From Mesorhizobium sp. ES1-4 (GTDB taxonomy: Bacteria; Pseudomonadota; Alphaproteobacteria; Rhizobiales; Rhizobiaceae): 64,000 nt of DNA. The translations under genes and the position numbers were made by a program. The notes beneath the pieces are model-generated. The model was not told the origin of the DNA. It saw only the letters and a list, made by a program, of their open reading frames with translations, and did no database searches. The stretch spans positions 1 to 64,000 of the forward strand of contig NZ_JAIUGV010000005.1 in assembly GCF_020164745.1 (NCBI RefSeq), given 5' to 3'. Shown in pieces: positions 17,302-27,648 of the stretch (position 1 is the stretch's first letter; every line of letters begins with the position of its first letter).

Positions 17302-18601
17302 AAGCGATTTTTTGGAGCCACTCGCGCTTTTGCGCTAACGAAGGTCCCGCGCCGTATTTGGGCCGGATCCATTTGTGGCCCATCAGAGAAGCAATTACCT
17401 TCTCCGGCGCCTCAACTGCCGTCAGCCGGTCCTCGAAAGTGTGTCGCAGGCTATAAAGACTATGCTCGGAAGTCGGCAGAAGTTCCTTGCTGGCGAGCAC
17501 CTTGTTGACGAGCGCTGAAAGTGACGCGGCCTTGTCGCGATAACGAGGAAAGCCGTCCGGATGGAGCTTGATGGCTGCAAGTGCGCCGCCAACCAAGGGA
17601 ATGTCACGGGCTGAATGACCGGTCTTCAAGCGACGGCCATTGGGGCGCACCCGCACATGCGGGATTTCTCGATCGAGGTGGATTGTTTCGGTGGTGAGGT
17701 TTGCCGCTTCAGAAAGCCTGAGTCCGGTATCGGCAATCACATAGATTAGATGGCGGGCTTCGTCATTGAGTCCGTCGAGCGCGCCTTCAGCGAGTATCTT
17801 CTCCTGAATGAACTCCGCTGTGAACGCAGCGCGTTGCCCGGGGACGGCGCCGGAAAGACGCAGGTTTCGAAAAACCGGCTCCAGCTTGAGCTGGTGAGTC
17901 AGATCGACGACGCGCAGCATTTTCGAAACATGGCCGATGTCCTTGTTGGCCGTACCGATATCAAGTCCATCCTCAACGATCCGCTTTTGCCACCACTCGC
18001 GGAACGCGATTGCGTCGTCCCGAGTGAGGCTTGCGATCTCCTTGTCGCCAATGACTCCAACCAGATTGGCAACTGCGCGCTTTTTGGGGTTACGCCATTT
18101 CTTGATTTGGTTGGGCGACATGGTCAGCAAGTTCTGTTGCTCGATCGTCTCGAATTCCTTGATAAGACCGCTCAGGCGGACCGCTGGCCGCTTCTCCCCA
18201 CCCATGACGGCCGAGACGTCCTGCGCGTCCTCGATCGATTTTTTGTCGAGGAGCAGCTTGATACGGGCCATGAGTTCGTCGAGCGGCCCCGCTGCTAGTT
18301 CCTCGTTAGTGCGATAGGCCAATCCAAATGACCGCGCGCGCTTCCTCGCGGCTTCGAAACGCAGCCCCGCCTCGGCGGATTGGCCTTCCCGCAGTCTACG
18401 CCAATACGCCTCCAGCCCCGCGCCGAGGCTTTGCACTGCATCTCGCGCCCGTACACCGCGGGGATCGTCAGCCACGGCGACGCCCGTGGAAATGCGTACT
18501 AGGCAGCGGCGATCAAACGCCGCGAATTCCTTCGGCACCCTGCGGACGAGATACCAGATGCCTTCACGTTTATGCGGCTTTGGCGCTGCGGAACGTCGCA
18601 T
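17279..18601 (-). CDS. Tyrosine recombinase/integrase
   Basis: Site-specific recombinase of the phage-integrase family. The 440-residue protein has an N-terminal module typical of DUF6538 integrases (KREGIWYLVRRVPKEF), a SAM-like core-binding domain at about 130-240 and a catalytic domain. Catalytic residues are visible: Arg in DTGLRLSEA, His-x2-Arg in HSLYSLRHTFEDR, His in LMGHKWIRPKYG, with a candidate nucleophile Tyr in that last motif. The start ATG at 18601 is 114 bp from the 3' end of tRNA-Ser, the usual layout for an integrase that uses that tRNA as attachment site. It looks full length, so it may be active. Confidence 0.9.
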   Translation of the reverse strand: MRRSAAPKPHKREGIWYLVRRVPKEFAAFDRRCLVRISTGVAVADDPRGVRARDAVQSLGAGLEAYWRRLREGQSAEAGLRFEAARKRARSFGLAYRTNEELAAGPLDELMARIKLLLDKKSIEDAQDVSAVMGGEKRPAVRLSGLIKEFETIEQQNLLTMSPNQIKKWRNPKKRAVANLVGVIGDKEIASLTRDDAIAFREWWQKRIVEDGLDIGTANKDIGHVSKMLRVVDLTHQLKLEPVFRNLRLSGAVPGQRAAFTAEFIQEKILAEGALDGLNDEARHLIYVIADTGLRLSEAANLTTETIHLDREIPHVRVRPNGRRLKTGHSARDIPLVGGALAAIKLHPDGFPRYRDKAASLSALVNKVLASKELLPTSEHSLYSLRHTFEDRLTAVEAPEKVIASLMGHKWIRPKYGAGPSLAQKREWLQKIAFTPPGRM

Positions 18602-18715
18602 TATCTTTCTCTAATGTTACACAGTTTGTTACACAGTCTAAGATATGTTTCGCTTCGTGCTGGTCAAGCGCAACAAGGAAGCTTTTGAAAGGAAAGGATT
18701 TTTATGGAAGCTAAA

Positions 18716-18805
18716 TGGCGGAGAGGGAGGGATTCGAACCCCCGATGGGCTTGCACCCATGCCGCATTTCGAGTGCGGTGCATTCGACCACTCTGCCACC
18801 TCTCC
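18716..18805 (-). tRNA. tRNA-Ser (anticodon CGA)
   Basis: The minus strand folds as a class II tRNA of 90 nt. It has acceptor stem GGAGAGG/CCTCTCC, anticodon stem CCGCA/TGCGG with loop CTCGAAA (anticodon CGA, reading UCG), a long variable arm, a T-loop GTTCGAATC and an encoded 3' CCA. Its 3' end points at the integrase. I could not find a second copy of the 3' end (an attachment repeat) elsewhere in the window. Confidence 0.97.
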
Positions 18806-18994
18806 GCGGTCATGGTCGGCCGTTGCCGGCGCGGCGCACTAGATAACGGCTGAACGTGCAGGTTACAAGGCCAAATCCGCCGATATTTGGCTTGCCGGAC
18901 AGACAGTGGGCGCCAGCCTGTGTCCGCCACTCATCGGCGGCTGCGGCGCAGGTGGCCAGCGCGCCAATAACCGCCTCGGCAACGGCTGTTTGCC

Positions 18995-19023
18995 TTGACT
19001 CCCGCGCAACCTTCGGTTAGGGA
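18995..19023 (+). promoter_or_regulatory. Candidate promoter for rplU-rpmA
   Basis: TTGACT at 18995 and TAGGGA at 19018, spaced by 17 bp, lie about 130 bp before rplU. The -35 element is close to consensus and the -10 is weak. The remaining gap from 18806 to 19149 shows nothing else. Confidence 0.35.
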
Positions 19024-19149
19024 CAGCGCGCAATCGGCGTGGAGGGGTCTTCCGCGCCGCTTGTTTTTTTGAACCCGCAGACTGACAAAAAGACGGCCGA
19101 ACCGCCAGACGCGGTTCATCAAGGCCGACCGAACAGCGAAAGGCAAAAA

Positions 19150-19818
19150 ATGTTCGCAGTCATTAAAACGGGCGGTAAGCAGTATCGCGTCGCCGCCAAC
19201 GATCTCCTGAAGATCGAAAAAGTCGAAGCCAATGTCGGCGACATCGTCGAGATCGGCCACGTGCTCGCGCATGGCGAGGGCGAGAATGTCACGTTCGGCG
19301 CGCCGTTCGTCGATGGCGCCCTGGTCACGGCCGAAGTCGTCGAGCAGGGCAAGAACCGCACGGTCATCGCTTTCAAGAAGCGCCGCCGCCAGAATTCGCG
19401 CCGCAAGATCGGCCATCGCCAGCTTTTGACCACCGTGCGGATCTCCGAGATCCTGCTGGGTGGCGCCAAGCCGGCCAAGAAGGCCGCAGTGAAGGCGGAA
19501 GCCAAGGCCGAGGTTGCTCCCGAGGCCGCGCCGAAGGAAGCCAAGGCCAAGAAGGACGCCCCCCCCAAGGAAGAAGCGAAGGCCGAGGCCGCCGCGCCGC
19601 TGTTCAAGGCGCCGAAGGGCGAGCCGGACGACCTGACCGTGATCAAGGGCATCGGCCCGGTCGCCGCGAAGGATCTCGCCGAGCAGGGCATCATCACCTT
19701 CGCGCAGCTCGCCAAGCTCTCCGACAAGGATGTCGCCAAGATCGACGAGCACATGCCGTTCAGCGCCGACCAGATCAAGGACTGGCGCGATCAGGCCAAG
19801 GAACTGGCGAAGAAGTAA
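19150..19818 (+). CDS. rplU: 50S ribosomal protein L21 with C-terminal HhH extension
   Basis: Ribosomal large-subunit protein binding 23S rRNA. Residues 1-103 are a normal L21 ([14 protein letters not shown]..., [16 protein letters not shown]). An Ala/Lys-rich linker follows (about 104-158), then a helix-hairpin-helix-type domain from about residue 160 ([15 protein letters not shown]). The total of 222 residues is about twice the bacterial standard. The extension is common in Hyphomicrobiales. The ATG at 19150 gives the canonical L21 N-terminus. A very similar extension is fused to LivG at 51.4-52.8 kb. Confidence 0.96.
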   Translation: MFAVIKTGGKQYRVAANDLLKIEKVEANVGDIVEIGHVLAHGEGENVTFGAPFVDGALVTAEVVEQGKNRTVIAFKKRRRQNSRRKIGHRQLLTTVRISEILLGGAKPAKKAAVKAEAKAEVAPEAAPKEAKAKKDAPPKEEAKAEAAAPLFKAPKGEPDDLTVIKGIGPVAAKDLAEQGIITFAQLAKLSDKDVAKIDEHMPFSADQIKDWRDQAKELAKK

Positions 19819-19916
19819 TTTTTCCGGCGGGACATCAGCCGGATCGGACTTGAAACGGAACGCGAACGCGTTCATAAGGCCTTTCAGGCGCCTTGCGGCG
19901 CAACGGAGTTAGTTAG

Positions 19917-20186
19917 ATGGCACACAAGAAAGCTGGCGGCTCGTCGCGCAACGGTCGCGACTCGCATTCCAAGCGTCTGGGCGTGAAGAAGTTCGGCGGC
20001 GAAGCCGTCATCCCGGGCAACATCATCATTCGTCAACGCGGCACCACCTGGCATCCCGGCGTCAATGTCGGCATGGGCACGGACCATACGCTTTTCGCGC
20101 TCGAAACCGGCGCCGTGACGTTCAACAAAAAAGCCAACGGCCGAATTTACGTATCGGTCAACCCGATTACCAAAGCCGCGGAGTAG
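19917..20186 (+). CDS. rpmA: 50S ribosomal protein L27
   Basis: Ribosomal protein L27, whose N-terminus reaches the peptidyl-transferase centre. The 89-residue protein starts [20 protein letters not shown], the canonical sequence without the cleavable leader of Firmicutes. It follows rplU in the usual pair and is closed by an intrinsic terminator 70 bp downstream. Confidence 0.98.
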   Translation: MAHKKAGGSSRNGRDSHSKRLGVKKFGGEAVIPGNIIIRQRGTTWHPGVNVGMGTDHTLFALETGAVTFNKKANGRIYVSVNPITKAAE

Positions 20187-20254
20187 CCGGTTCCGCACTA
20201 GAACACCGGCGCCCATCTCGGGAACCGGTGTCTGGCAAAACCAGGAAAAGGATC

Positions 20255-20286
20255 AGGGGAGATGGGTTTCCATCTCCCCTTTTTCT
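20255..20286 (+). terminator. Intrinsic terminator of rplU-rpmA
   Basis: Perfect 11-bp stem AGGGGAGATGG / CCATCTCCCCT with a GTTT loop, followed directly by a T run (TTTTCTT). It ends about 20 bp before the next gene. Confidence 0.93.
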
Positions 20287-20306
20287 TGTGCCTGGAGGAC
20301 TTTCAA

Positions 20307-20894
20307 ATGGTTGCCGAAGCGGAAGACTCGGAAGACGAAAGTTACGCGATAGATTGCCCGGTGCTGGTGACCGAACGGCTGGTGATGCGCGCGCCCCATG
20401 AGCGCGATATCGCGCAACTGGTCGAGCTTGCCGACAACCGTCACGTCGCCGAGATGCTGGCGCGCATGCCGCATCCCTATGGCGAGGCCGAGGGGCGTGC
20501 TTTCCTGGCCATGACCAAGGCGCGCCGGGCCGGCATCGGCTATGCGCTGACGCTGGCCGGCACCGGCACCTTCGTCGGCTGCGCCGGGCTGAACACCACC
20601 GATCGCGGGCTGGAACTCGGCTACTGGATCGGCGAGCCCCACTGGAAGCGCGGCTATGCGACCGAAGCAGCCCACGCACTGGTCGACCTCGCCTTCCAGA
20701 AGACATCGATCCAGGTGCTGCACGCCTCGACCCGGGTCATCAACCCGGCCTCGCGCAGGGTGATCCACAAATGCGGCTTCCAGTATGCCGGCCAGGGCAT
20801 GCTGAACTCCATCGTCGCCGGCCAGGTGCCGGTCGAGCGCTACAGGCTCGACAGGAAGACGTGGACCAGCCTGCGCAACTGGATCCACTTCTAG
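20307..20894 (+). CDS. GNAT-family N-acetyltransferase (RimJ/RimL-like)
   Basis: Predicted acetyl-CoA-dependent acetyltransferase of the RimJ/RimL type. The 195-residue protein begins after a short acidic leader with TERLVMRAPHERDI, the usual RimJ-type opening. It has the acetyl-CoA region around GYWIGEPHWKRGYATEA and a C-terminal NPASRRVIHKCGF motif. I chose the ATG at 20307, preceded by GGAGG, because an earlier ATG at 20262 lies inside the rpmA terminator. The substrate cannot be told from sequence. Confidence 0.85.
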   Translation: MVAEAEDSEDESYAIDCPVLVTERLVMRAPHERDIAQLVELADNRHVAEMLARMPHPYGEAEGRAFLAMTKARRAGIGYALTLAGTGTFVGCAGLNTTDRGLELGYWIGEPHWKRGYATEAAHALVDLAFQKTSIQVLHASTRVINPASRRVIHKCGFQYAGQGMLNSIVAGQVPVERYRLDRKTWTSLRNWIHF

Positions 20895-20902
20895 GTGCGT
20901 CG

Positions 20903-20934
20903 ATATTCAGGTGAGGCCGGCCTGACCTGAATCT
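20903..20934. repeat. Short copy of dispersed palindromic repeat (family 2)
   Basis: ATTCAGGTGAGGCC-GGCCTGACCTGAAT forms a near-perfect hairpin. It is made only of the two ends of the longer element at 61572-61692, with the interior missing. It lies between the convergent acetyltransferase and endonuclease-like genes and may act as a bidirectional terminator. Confidence 0.7.
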
Positions 20935-20987
20935 CGACACACCTCGGGGATGTAGCTTGATACCGACGGTTCCGGGCCGGACTGGGC

Positions 20988-21857
20988 TCAGCCCATTTCC
21001 GCCCAGACCGGCAGATGGTCCGAACCGGTCGCCTTGTGGTCGACCCACAGGCGCTTCAGGGATCTGGCTAGCGAAGCGCTGGTGAAGACGTAGTCGATGC
21101 GCTTGTGGCGGCTGGTGTCGGTGGGGTCCTTGGGGTCTACCCAGGAGACGAGATCGTCGCCGGCGGCATCGAGGCGCACGGCGGCATCGACGGCGAAGTC
21201 GGCGGTCAGCGGCATGCCGAATTCGTGGTCCGGCCGGCCGGCAAGTTCGACATATTCGGGCGAGCCGGCCAGCATGTTGAAATCGCCCATCCCGACAAAG
21301 GCTTCCGGATGCGGCAGTTCCGGCAGGCCGATCTCGGCAACGCCGGACAATGCGCCGCCTTCGAGCGCATAGTTCAGCAGGCGCTGGCGCAGGAACTGGA
21401 TCTGGTTGGCGCGCTCGACCGGGCTGCGGTGATCGAGATGGATGGAATAGAAACGGATGAAACCAAGCGGCGTCTCGATCAGTGCTTCCAGCGCGCCGCG
21501 CTGGAAGTTCATCACCTCGAAGCTGCGGCTGCGCGGCAAAAGCAGGTTGCGCGACAGATGAATGGGAGTCTTCGACAGCACCATGTTGCCAAGCTGGAAG
21601 GTCGTGGTGATGGCGCGGCCATTCTCGACGCGCGAGCCGATATTGGCCTCGAAATTGCTGCCATAGACGGCGAAATAATCGGGCAGCGCCTCGCCGATCT
21701 CGGCGACCATGTCGCGGCCGCCGTTCCTGGGGTTGTTGCGGGTGACTTCCTGCAGCGCGATAACGTCGGCGCCGCGCACGGCGTCGGCGATGCGCGCGAC
21801 ATCGTACTGCCCGTCAAGGCCGATGCCGTACTGGATGTTGTAGGTTACAAGCTTCAT
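20988..21857 (-). CDS. Endonuclease/exonuclease/phosphatase (EEP) family protein
   Basis: Metal-dependent phosphoesterase fold of 289 residues. Family motifs are visible: KLVTYNIQYG (Asn metal site), IALQEV (catalytic Glu), SIHLDHRSP, GDFNM (Asp/Asn), and the C-terminal KRIDYVF and GSDHLPVWAE (catalytic Asp-His). No signal peptide is present, so it probably acts in the cytoplasm. The substrate may be nucleic acid, a phospholipid or an inositol phosphate; the sequence does not decide. Confidence 0.85.
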   Translation of the reverse strand: MKLVTYNIQYGIGLDGQYDVARIADAVRGADVIALQEVTRNNPRNGGRDMVAEIGEALPDYFAVYGSNFEANIGSRVENGRAITTTFQLGNMVLSKTPIHLSRNLLLPRSRSFEVMNFQRGALEALIETPLGFIRFYSIHLDHRSPVERANQIQFLRQRLLNYALEGGALSGVAEIGLPELPHPEAFVGMGDFNMLAGSPEYVELAGRPDHEFGMPLTADFAVDAAVRLDAAGDDLVSWVDPKDPTDTSRHKRIDYVFTSASLARSLKRLWVDHKATGSDHLPVWAEMG

Positions 21858-21973
21858 TCCGCAATCTCTTTGGCCAAGCCCGCGCGGCCATCGTCACAAA
21901 ACGGCCTCGCCCTTCGCCGCGCCTTGGGTTAGAGCAAGGCCTTAGGTTTAGAGCAATGCCGCAAGGCCAATAA

Positions 21974-23020
<1,047 letters not shown>

Positions 23021-23024
23021 GGCC

Positions 23025-24305
23025 ATGCAGTCGCTCAGGAAATACCGGCGCATCACCGTCAAGATCGGCTCGGCGTTGCTCGTCGACCGCGCGGCAGGCT
23101 TGAAGCGCGACTGGCTGGACTCGCTCGCCGACGATATTGCCGTGCTCGCCCAGGGCGGCGCCGAAATCCTCGTCGTGTCCTCCGGCGCCATCGCGCTCGG
23201 CCGCACCATACTTGGCCTCGGCAAGCGGGCGCTGAAGCTCGAGGAAAGCCAGGCGGCGGCGGCCGTCGGTCAGATTGCGCTCGCCGGCGCCTGGTCGGAC
23301 GCGCTCGGCAAGGGCGGCCTGAGATCGGGACAGATCCTTTTGACCCTCGGCGACACCGAGGAGCGCCGCCGCTACCTCAATGCCCGCGCGACGATCTCGA
23401 CGCTGCTCAAGATGAAGGCGGTGCCGGTCATCAACGAGAACGACACGGTGGCGACCTCCGAAATCCGCTATGGCGACAACGACCGTCTGGCCGCGCGGGT
23501 GGCGACGATGATGGGCGCGGACCTTCTGGTGCTGCTGTCCGACATTGACGGGCTCTACACAGCGCCGCCGGCGCGCGATCCCGATGCCAAATTCATTCCC
23601 GTGGTCGACCGGATCACGCCTGACATCGAGGCGATGGCGGGAGCCGCCGCGTCCGAGCTGTCGCGCGGCGGCATGCGCACGAAACTCGATGCCGGCAAGA
23701 TCGCCACCGCCGCCGGCACCGCGATGATCATCACCTCGGGCACCAGGCTGTCGCCGCTGATGGCGATCGAGCGCGGCGAGCGCGCCACTTTCTTCAAGCC
23801 CAGTGCCAATCCGGTCAAGGGTTACAAGACCTGGATCGCCGGCCAGCTCGAACCGGCCGGGCGGCTGACGGTCGATGCCGGCGCGGTCGGCGCGCTTGTT
23901 TCGGGCAAGTCGCTGCTGCCGGCCGGGGTGAAATTGGTCAGCGGCAATTTCTCGCGCGGCGATACGGTGGCGATCCTGTCGCCCGAGGGCCGCGAGATCG
24001 CGCGCGGGCTGGTTGCCTACGATGCCGCCGATGCCGTAAGGATCGCAGGCCTGAAGACGGCCGAGATCGAAACCGTGCTCGGCTACGAGGCGCGTTCGGC
24101 GATGATCCACCGCGACGACCTCGTGGTGAGTCGTTCTAGTCACGAAGTACGGGCTAGTGACGAAGTACGGGCTAGTGACGAAGTACGGGCCAGTGACGAA
24201 GTACGGGCTGGTGACGAAGTACGGGCTGGTGACGAAGGACGGGCTGGTGACCAGGCACGGGTCATTGACCAGCTGTTGGCCGGTGGCGACACAAGCGGAG
24301 GATGA
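23025..24305 (+). CDS. proB: Glutamate 5-kinase ProB with repeat-bearing C-terminus
   Basis: First step of proline synthesis, phosphorylating L-glutamate. The 426-residue protein has the amino-acid kinase domain ([10 protein letters not shown] at 11-20; [27 protein letters not shown]) and a PUA domain (about 280-365). After the PUA domain, residues 371-412 are a hexapeptide repeat (R-A-S/G-D-E-V) encoded by an 18-bp tandem repeat, so the protein is about 50 residues longer than usual. The ATG at 23025 lies 4 bp after obgE, and the stop is 3 bp before proA. Confidence 0.95.
   Translation: MQSLRKYRRITVKIGSALLVDRAAGLKRDWLDSLADDIAVLAQGGAEILVVSSGAIALGRTILGLGKRALKLEESQAAAAVGQIALAGAWSDALGKGGLRSGQILLTLGDTEERRRYLNARATISTLLKMKAVPVINENDTVATSEIRYGDNDRLAARVATMMGADLLVLLSDIDGLYTAPPARDPDAKFIPVVDRITPDIEAMAGAAASELSRGGMRTKLDAGKIATAAGTAMIITSGTRLSPLMAIERGERATFFKPSANPVKGYKTWIAGQLEPAGRLTVDAGAVGALVSGKSLLPAGVKLVSGNFSRGDTVAILSPEGREIARGLVAYDAADAVRIAGLKTAEIETVLGYEARSAMIHRDDLVVSRSSHEVRASDEVRASDEVRASDEVRAGDEVRAGDEGRAGDQARVIDQLLAGGDTSGG
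24135..24260 (+). repeat. 18-bp tandem repeat inside proB
   Basis: Seven units of the 18-mer GCTAGTGACGAAGTACGG with few changes: the two central ones are identical and the last two are more diverged. The unit length keeps the reading frame and encodes a hydrophilic hexapeptide. It is a minisatellite likely to vary in copy number between strains. Confidence 0.95.
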
Positions 24306-24308
24306 GCC

Positions 24309-25595
24309 ATGCTGAAGCTGCATGAAGGATCCGGGGATGACACCGTGGCACTGATGGCCGATATCGGCCGCCGCGCCCGTGCCGCCGCCCGGCCGCTGGC
24401 CATCGCCCCCGCCGCCGCCAAGAATGCAGCGCTGCTCGCCATGGCCGACGCGATCATCGCCCGCGAACAGGACATTCTCGACGCCAACGCCATCGACGTC
24501 CTGAACGGCAAGCAGTCGGGATTGTCCGTGTCCTTCATGGACCGGCTGAAACTCAATCCGGCGCGCATCCGCGCCATGGCGGACGGCATCCGTGAAGTTG
24601 CCGCGCTCAAGGATCCGGTTGGTGACGTCATCGCCGCGTGGGAGCGGCCGAACGGCTTGCATATCGAGCGCGTGCGGACGCCGCTTGGTGTCGTCGGCGT
24701 CATCTATGAAAGCCGGCCGAACGTGACGGCGGATGCCGGCGCGCTCTGCCTCAAGGCCGGCAATCCCGTCATCCTGCGCGGCGGCTCGGATTCACTCAAT
24801 TCCTCCTCGGCGATCCACGCCTGCCTGGTCGAGGGACTGAAGGCGGCCGGCCTGCCCGAGGATGCCATCCAGTTGGTGCCGACCACCGACCGGGCCGCGG
24901 TCGGCGAAATGCTCAAGGGGCTTGGCGGCAATCTCGACGTCATCATTCCGCGCGGCGGCAAAAGCCTGGTCGGGCGGGTGCAGAGCGAGGCGCGAGTGCC
25001 GGTCTTTGCCCATCTCGAAGGCATCTGCCATCTCTATATCGATCGCTCCGCGGCGCTCGACATGGCGGTGCGGATCGCGGTCAACGCCAAGATGCGGCGC
25101 ACCGGCGTCTGCGGTGCCGCCGAGACCCTGCTGGTCGACCGCGCGGTGGCATCCACCCATCTGGTGCCGATCCTCGACGCGCTGCGCACCGCCGGCTGCG
25201 AAATCCATGCCGATGCCGAAGTGATGAAAGTGTTCTTCGACGCCAAGCCGGCGACCGACGCCGACTGGGTGACGGAATATCTCGACGCCATCATCGCGGT
25301 GAAGCTGGTCGACGGTATCAATGGCGCGATCGACCATATCGAGACCTTTTCCTCGCATCATACCGAGGCGATCGTCGCCGAGGATGCGAAGACCGTCGAA
25401 CGGTTCTTCAACGAGATCGATTCGGCGATCCTGCTGCACAATGCCTCGACGCAGTTCGCCGATGGCGGCGAGTTCGGCATGGGCGCCGAGATCGGCATCG
25501 CCACAGGCAAGATGCATGCGCGCGGGCCTGTCGGCGTCGAACAGCTGACCTCGTTCAAATACCGCGTGCGCGGGTCGGGGCAGGTGAGGCCTTGA
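24309..25595 (+). CDS. proA: Gamma-glutamyl phosphate reductase ProA
   Basis: Second step of proline synthesis: NADPH-dependent reduction of glutamyl 5-phosphate to the semialdehyde. The 428-residue protein has the aldehyde-dehydrogenase-like fold with [36 protein letters not shown] (catalytic Cys) and [13 protein letters not shown]. It directly follows proB, and the two enzymes channel the unstable intermediate. Confidence 0.97.
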   Translation: MLKLHEGSGDDTVALMADIGRRARAAARPLAIAPAAAKNAALLAMADAIIAREQDILDANAIDVLNGKQSGLSVSFMDRLKLNPARIRAMADGIREVAALKDPVGDVIAAWERPNGLHIERVRTPLGVVGVIYESRPNVTADAGALCLKAGNPVILRGGSDSLNSSSAIHACLVEGLKAAGLPEDAIQLVPTTDRAAVGEMLKGLGGNLDVIIPRGGKSLVGRVQSEARVPVFAHLEGICHLYIDRSAALDMAVRIAVNAKMRRTGVCGAAETLLVDRAVASTHLVPILDALRTAGCEIHADAEVMKVFFDAKPATDADWVTEYLDAIIAVKLVDGINGAIDHIETFSSHHTEAIVAEDAKTVERFFNEIDSAILLHNASTQFADGGEFGMGAEIGIATGKMHARGPVGVEQLTSFKYRVRGSGQVRP

Positions 25596-25622
25596 AGCTG
25601 TTCGTCGCCAGAGCCTGAAGCG

Positions 25623-26255
25623 ATGTTGGCTTCTTCCGAACCGGTAGCACCATCCCGCTATCTGAAGATGCCACATGCCGAGAAGGGGTTGGCCGTCGGC
25701 CTGTTCGGCGGGTCGTTCAACCCGCCGCATGCCGGCCATGCATTGGTTGCCGAAATCGCCTTGCGGCGCCTTGCGCTCGACCAGTTGTGGTGGATGGTGA
25801 CGCCGGGCAATCCGTTGAAGAGCACCGGGGAATTGGCGCCGCTGGCCGAGCGGCTGCAGCTGTCGGAGCGGATCGCGAAAAACCCGAAGATCAAGGTCAC
25901 CGCCTTCGAGGCGGCACATCACGTGCGCTACACCGCCGACACACTGGCTCTGGTCAAGGCGCGCAATCCCGGCGTCGACTTCGTCTGGATCATGGGCGCG
26001 GACAGTCTGCGCGATTTCCATCGCTGGCAGCGCTGGCGCGAGATCGTGCTGACCTTCCCGATCGCGGTCATCGACCGCCCGGGCGCCACGCTTTCGTTCC
26101 TGTCGTCGGTCGTTGCCAAGACCTTCGATTATGCCCGCATCGACGAGGGTGACGCGCCAAAGCTTGCGCGGATGAAGGCGCCGGCCTGGACCTTCATCCA
26201 CGGTCCGCGTTCCTCGCTGTCGTCGAGTGCGATCCGCGAGATGGCGAAGGGATAG
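25623..26255 (+). CDS. nadD: Nicotinate-nucleotide adenylyltransferase NadD
   Basis: Adenylates nicotinate mononucleotide in NAD synthesis. The 210-residue protein has the nucleotidyltransferase motif GGSFNPPHAGH and the C-terminal SSSAIREM. It has about 20 residues before the Rossmann strand, so the ATG at 25668 is an alternative start giving MPHAEKGLAVGLFGGS. It lies 27 bp after proA in the obg-pro-nad run, usually followed in this order by rsfS and rlmH. Here an MFS gene and a channel gene intervene. Confidence 0.95.
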   Translation: MLASSEPVAPSRYLKMPHAEKGLAVGLFGGSFNPPHAGHALVAEIALRRLALDQLWWMVTPGNPLKSTGELAPLAERLQLSERIAKNPKIKVTAFEAAHHVRYTADTLALVKARNPGVDFVWIMGADSLRDFHRWQRWREIVLTFPIAVIDRPGATLSFLSSVVAKTFDYARIDEGDAPKLARMKAPAWTFIHGPRSSLSSSAIREMAKG

Positions 26256-26349
26256 GCTTCTCCGCAGCGGCAAGAGCCAGCGCTTCAGACGCCCGACATG
26301 TCGCTTTTACAGCGGTGTTTTCCCAACCAATCAGCGATGCTGGCCGGAC

Positions 26350-27648
26350 ATGGCAATTCAAAGCAAAACCCAATCCAAAGTCGATCCCGAACCGGGCGGT
26401 GCACCCGCGCCGCTGATCGCGATTGCCAGCGTCATCGTGTCGATGGCGCTGATCGCCATCGGTAACGGGCTGATGTTCGCCTACATCCCCGTTCGGCTTG
26501 GGGTGGAGGGTTTCGACCCGACCTGGGCCGGGCTGATCGTCACCGGGCTTTCGGCCGGCGGCCTCGCGGGCTGTATACAGACCGGACCGCTGGTGCGCAG
26601 GGTCGGCCACGCACGCGCCTTCATGGTGCTGTCGGCGCTGATCGCGCTGTCCAATGCCGCCATCGGCGCCGGGCCGCACCCGCTGCTGTGGATCGCGGCG
26701 CGCGCGCTTTACGGCTTTGCCATATGCGGCCTGTTCATCGTCGCGCAGAGCTGGCTCAACGACGCGCTGCCGAACGCCATACGCGGCCGGGTGATGGCGG
26801 TGTTCTACGTCGCCTACATTGCCGGTCTTGGCGTCGGCTATGCCACGCTTGCCGTCATCGACATTCACACGGCGGCCGCGTCGCTGATCGGCATCACCTT
26901 TACCGCCCTGTCGATCCTGCCCGTCGGCATGACGCGCCTCGCCCAGCCGCCGGCGCCGCAGGCAGCCTCGGTGGCGTTGCGCCAGGCCTGGCGGATTTCG
27001 CCGGTCGGGGTCGCCGGCATGCTGGCGGTCGGCGGCCTGTCGATGATCATCTCGGGCTTCGCGCCTATCCACGCCACCGCCAAGGGCTATAGCCAGGCCG
27101 ATGTCGCCCTGCTGCTGTCGGCAATGCCGGTCGGCACGCTGATCCTGCAGATACCGCTCGGCTGGCTTTCGGACCGCACCGACCGGCGCTACGTGCTTGC
27201 CGGCACCGCCGCGCTCGCGGTGGTCGCCAGCGTGCTCGCCGTCGTCTTCGACGGTGGTGCGCTGATGGGCCTGGTGGTGATCTACCTGATCTGGGACGGG
27301 GCGGCGGAATCGATCTACGCGCTCTCCAGCGCGCACGCCGCCGACCGCGCCAAGAAGGAAGAACTGCTTGCCCTGTCGAGCTCGATGCTGTTTGCCTGGT
27401 CGCTCGCCGGCTTCATCGTGCCCGGCATCGTCACGGCGCTTTCCGCCGTCTTCGGCACGGCAACCTTCATCTATGTCGGCATCGTCATCGCCTCGGCATT
27501 CTGCCTGTTCGTGCTGTGGCGCGTGACCGCGGCGGGGCGCGTTCCGGCGGCCGCCACCGGCAGTTTCGCGCCGATGTCGGCGCAAGCACCCCTGCCGGTG
27601 GAACTCGCCTTCGCGCCCGACCAGGAGGTCCGCCACGGAGGCGACTGA
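26350..27648 (+). CDS. MFS transporter (YcaD/YfkF-like)
   Basis: Twelve-helix major facilitator superfamily permease of 432 residues in the inner membrane. Hydrophobic segments run throughout. The typical loop after helix 2 reads GPLVRRVGHARAF, and helix 4 includes YGFAICGLFIVAQSWLND, a pattern I associate with the YcaD-like branch. The substrate is unknown. The ATG at 26350 removes 41 non-hydrophobic residues of an upstream extension. Its stop abuts the stop of the convergent mscS-type gene with no gap. Confidence 0.85.
   Translation: MAIQSKTQSKVDPEPGGAPAPLIAIASVIVSMALIAIGNGLMFAYIPVRLGVEGFDPTWAGLIVTGLSAGGLAGCIQTGPLVRRVGHARAFMVLSALIALSNAAIGAGPHPLLWIAARALYGFAICGLFIVAQSWLNDALPNAIRGRVMAVFYVAYIAGLGVGYATLAVIDIHTAAASLIGITFTALSILPVGMTRLAQPPAPQAASVALRQAWRISPVGVAGMLAVGGLSMIISGFAPIHATAKGYSQADVALLLSAMPVGTLILQIPLGWLSDRTDRRYVLAGTAALAVVASVLAVVFDGGALMGLVVIYLIWDGAAESIYALSSAHAADRAKKEELLALSSSMLFAWSLAGFIVPGIVTALSAVFGTATFIYVGIVIASAFCLFVLWRVTAAGRVPAAATGSFAPMSAQAPLPVELAFAPDQEVRHGGD

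Noticed and set aside
18716..18740. Second copy of the tRNA-Ser 3' end as an attachment site
   Set aside because: Looked for the tRNA 3' end sequence through the left 18 kb and did not see it; the other end must lie outside or be degraded.
24135..24260. Tandem repeats as a CRISPR array
   Set aside because: Repeats abut without spacers, are 18 bp and lie in frame within proB.
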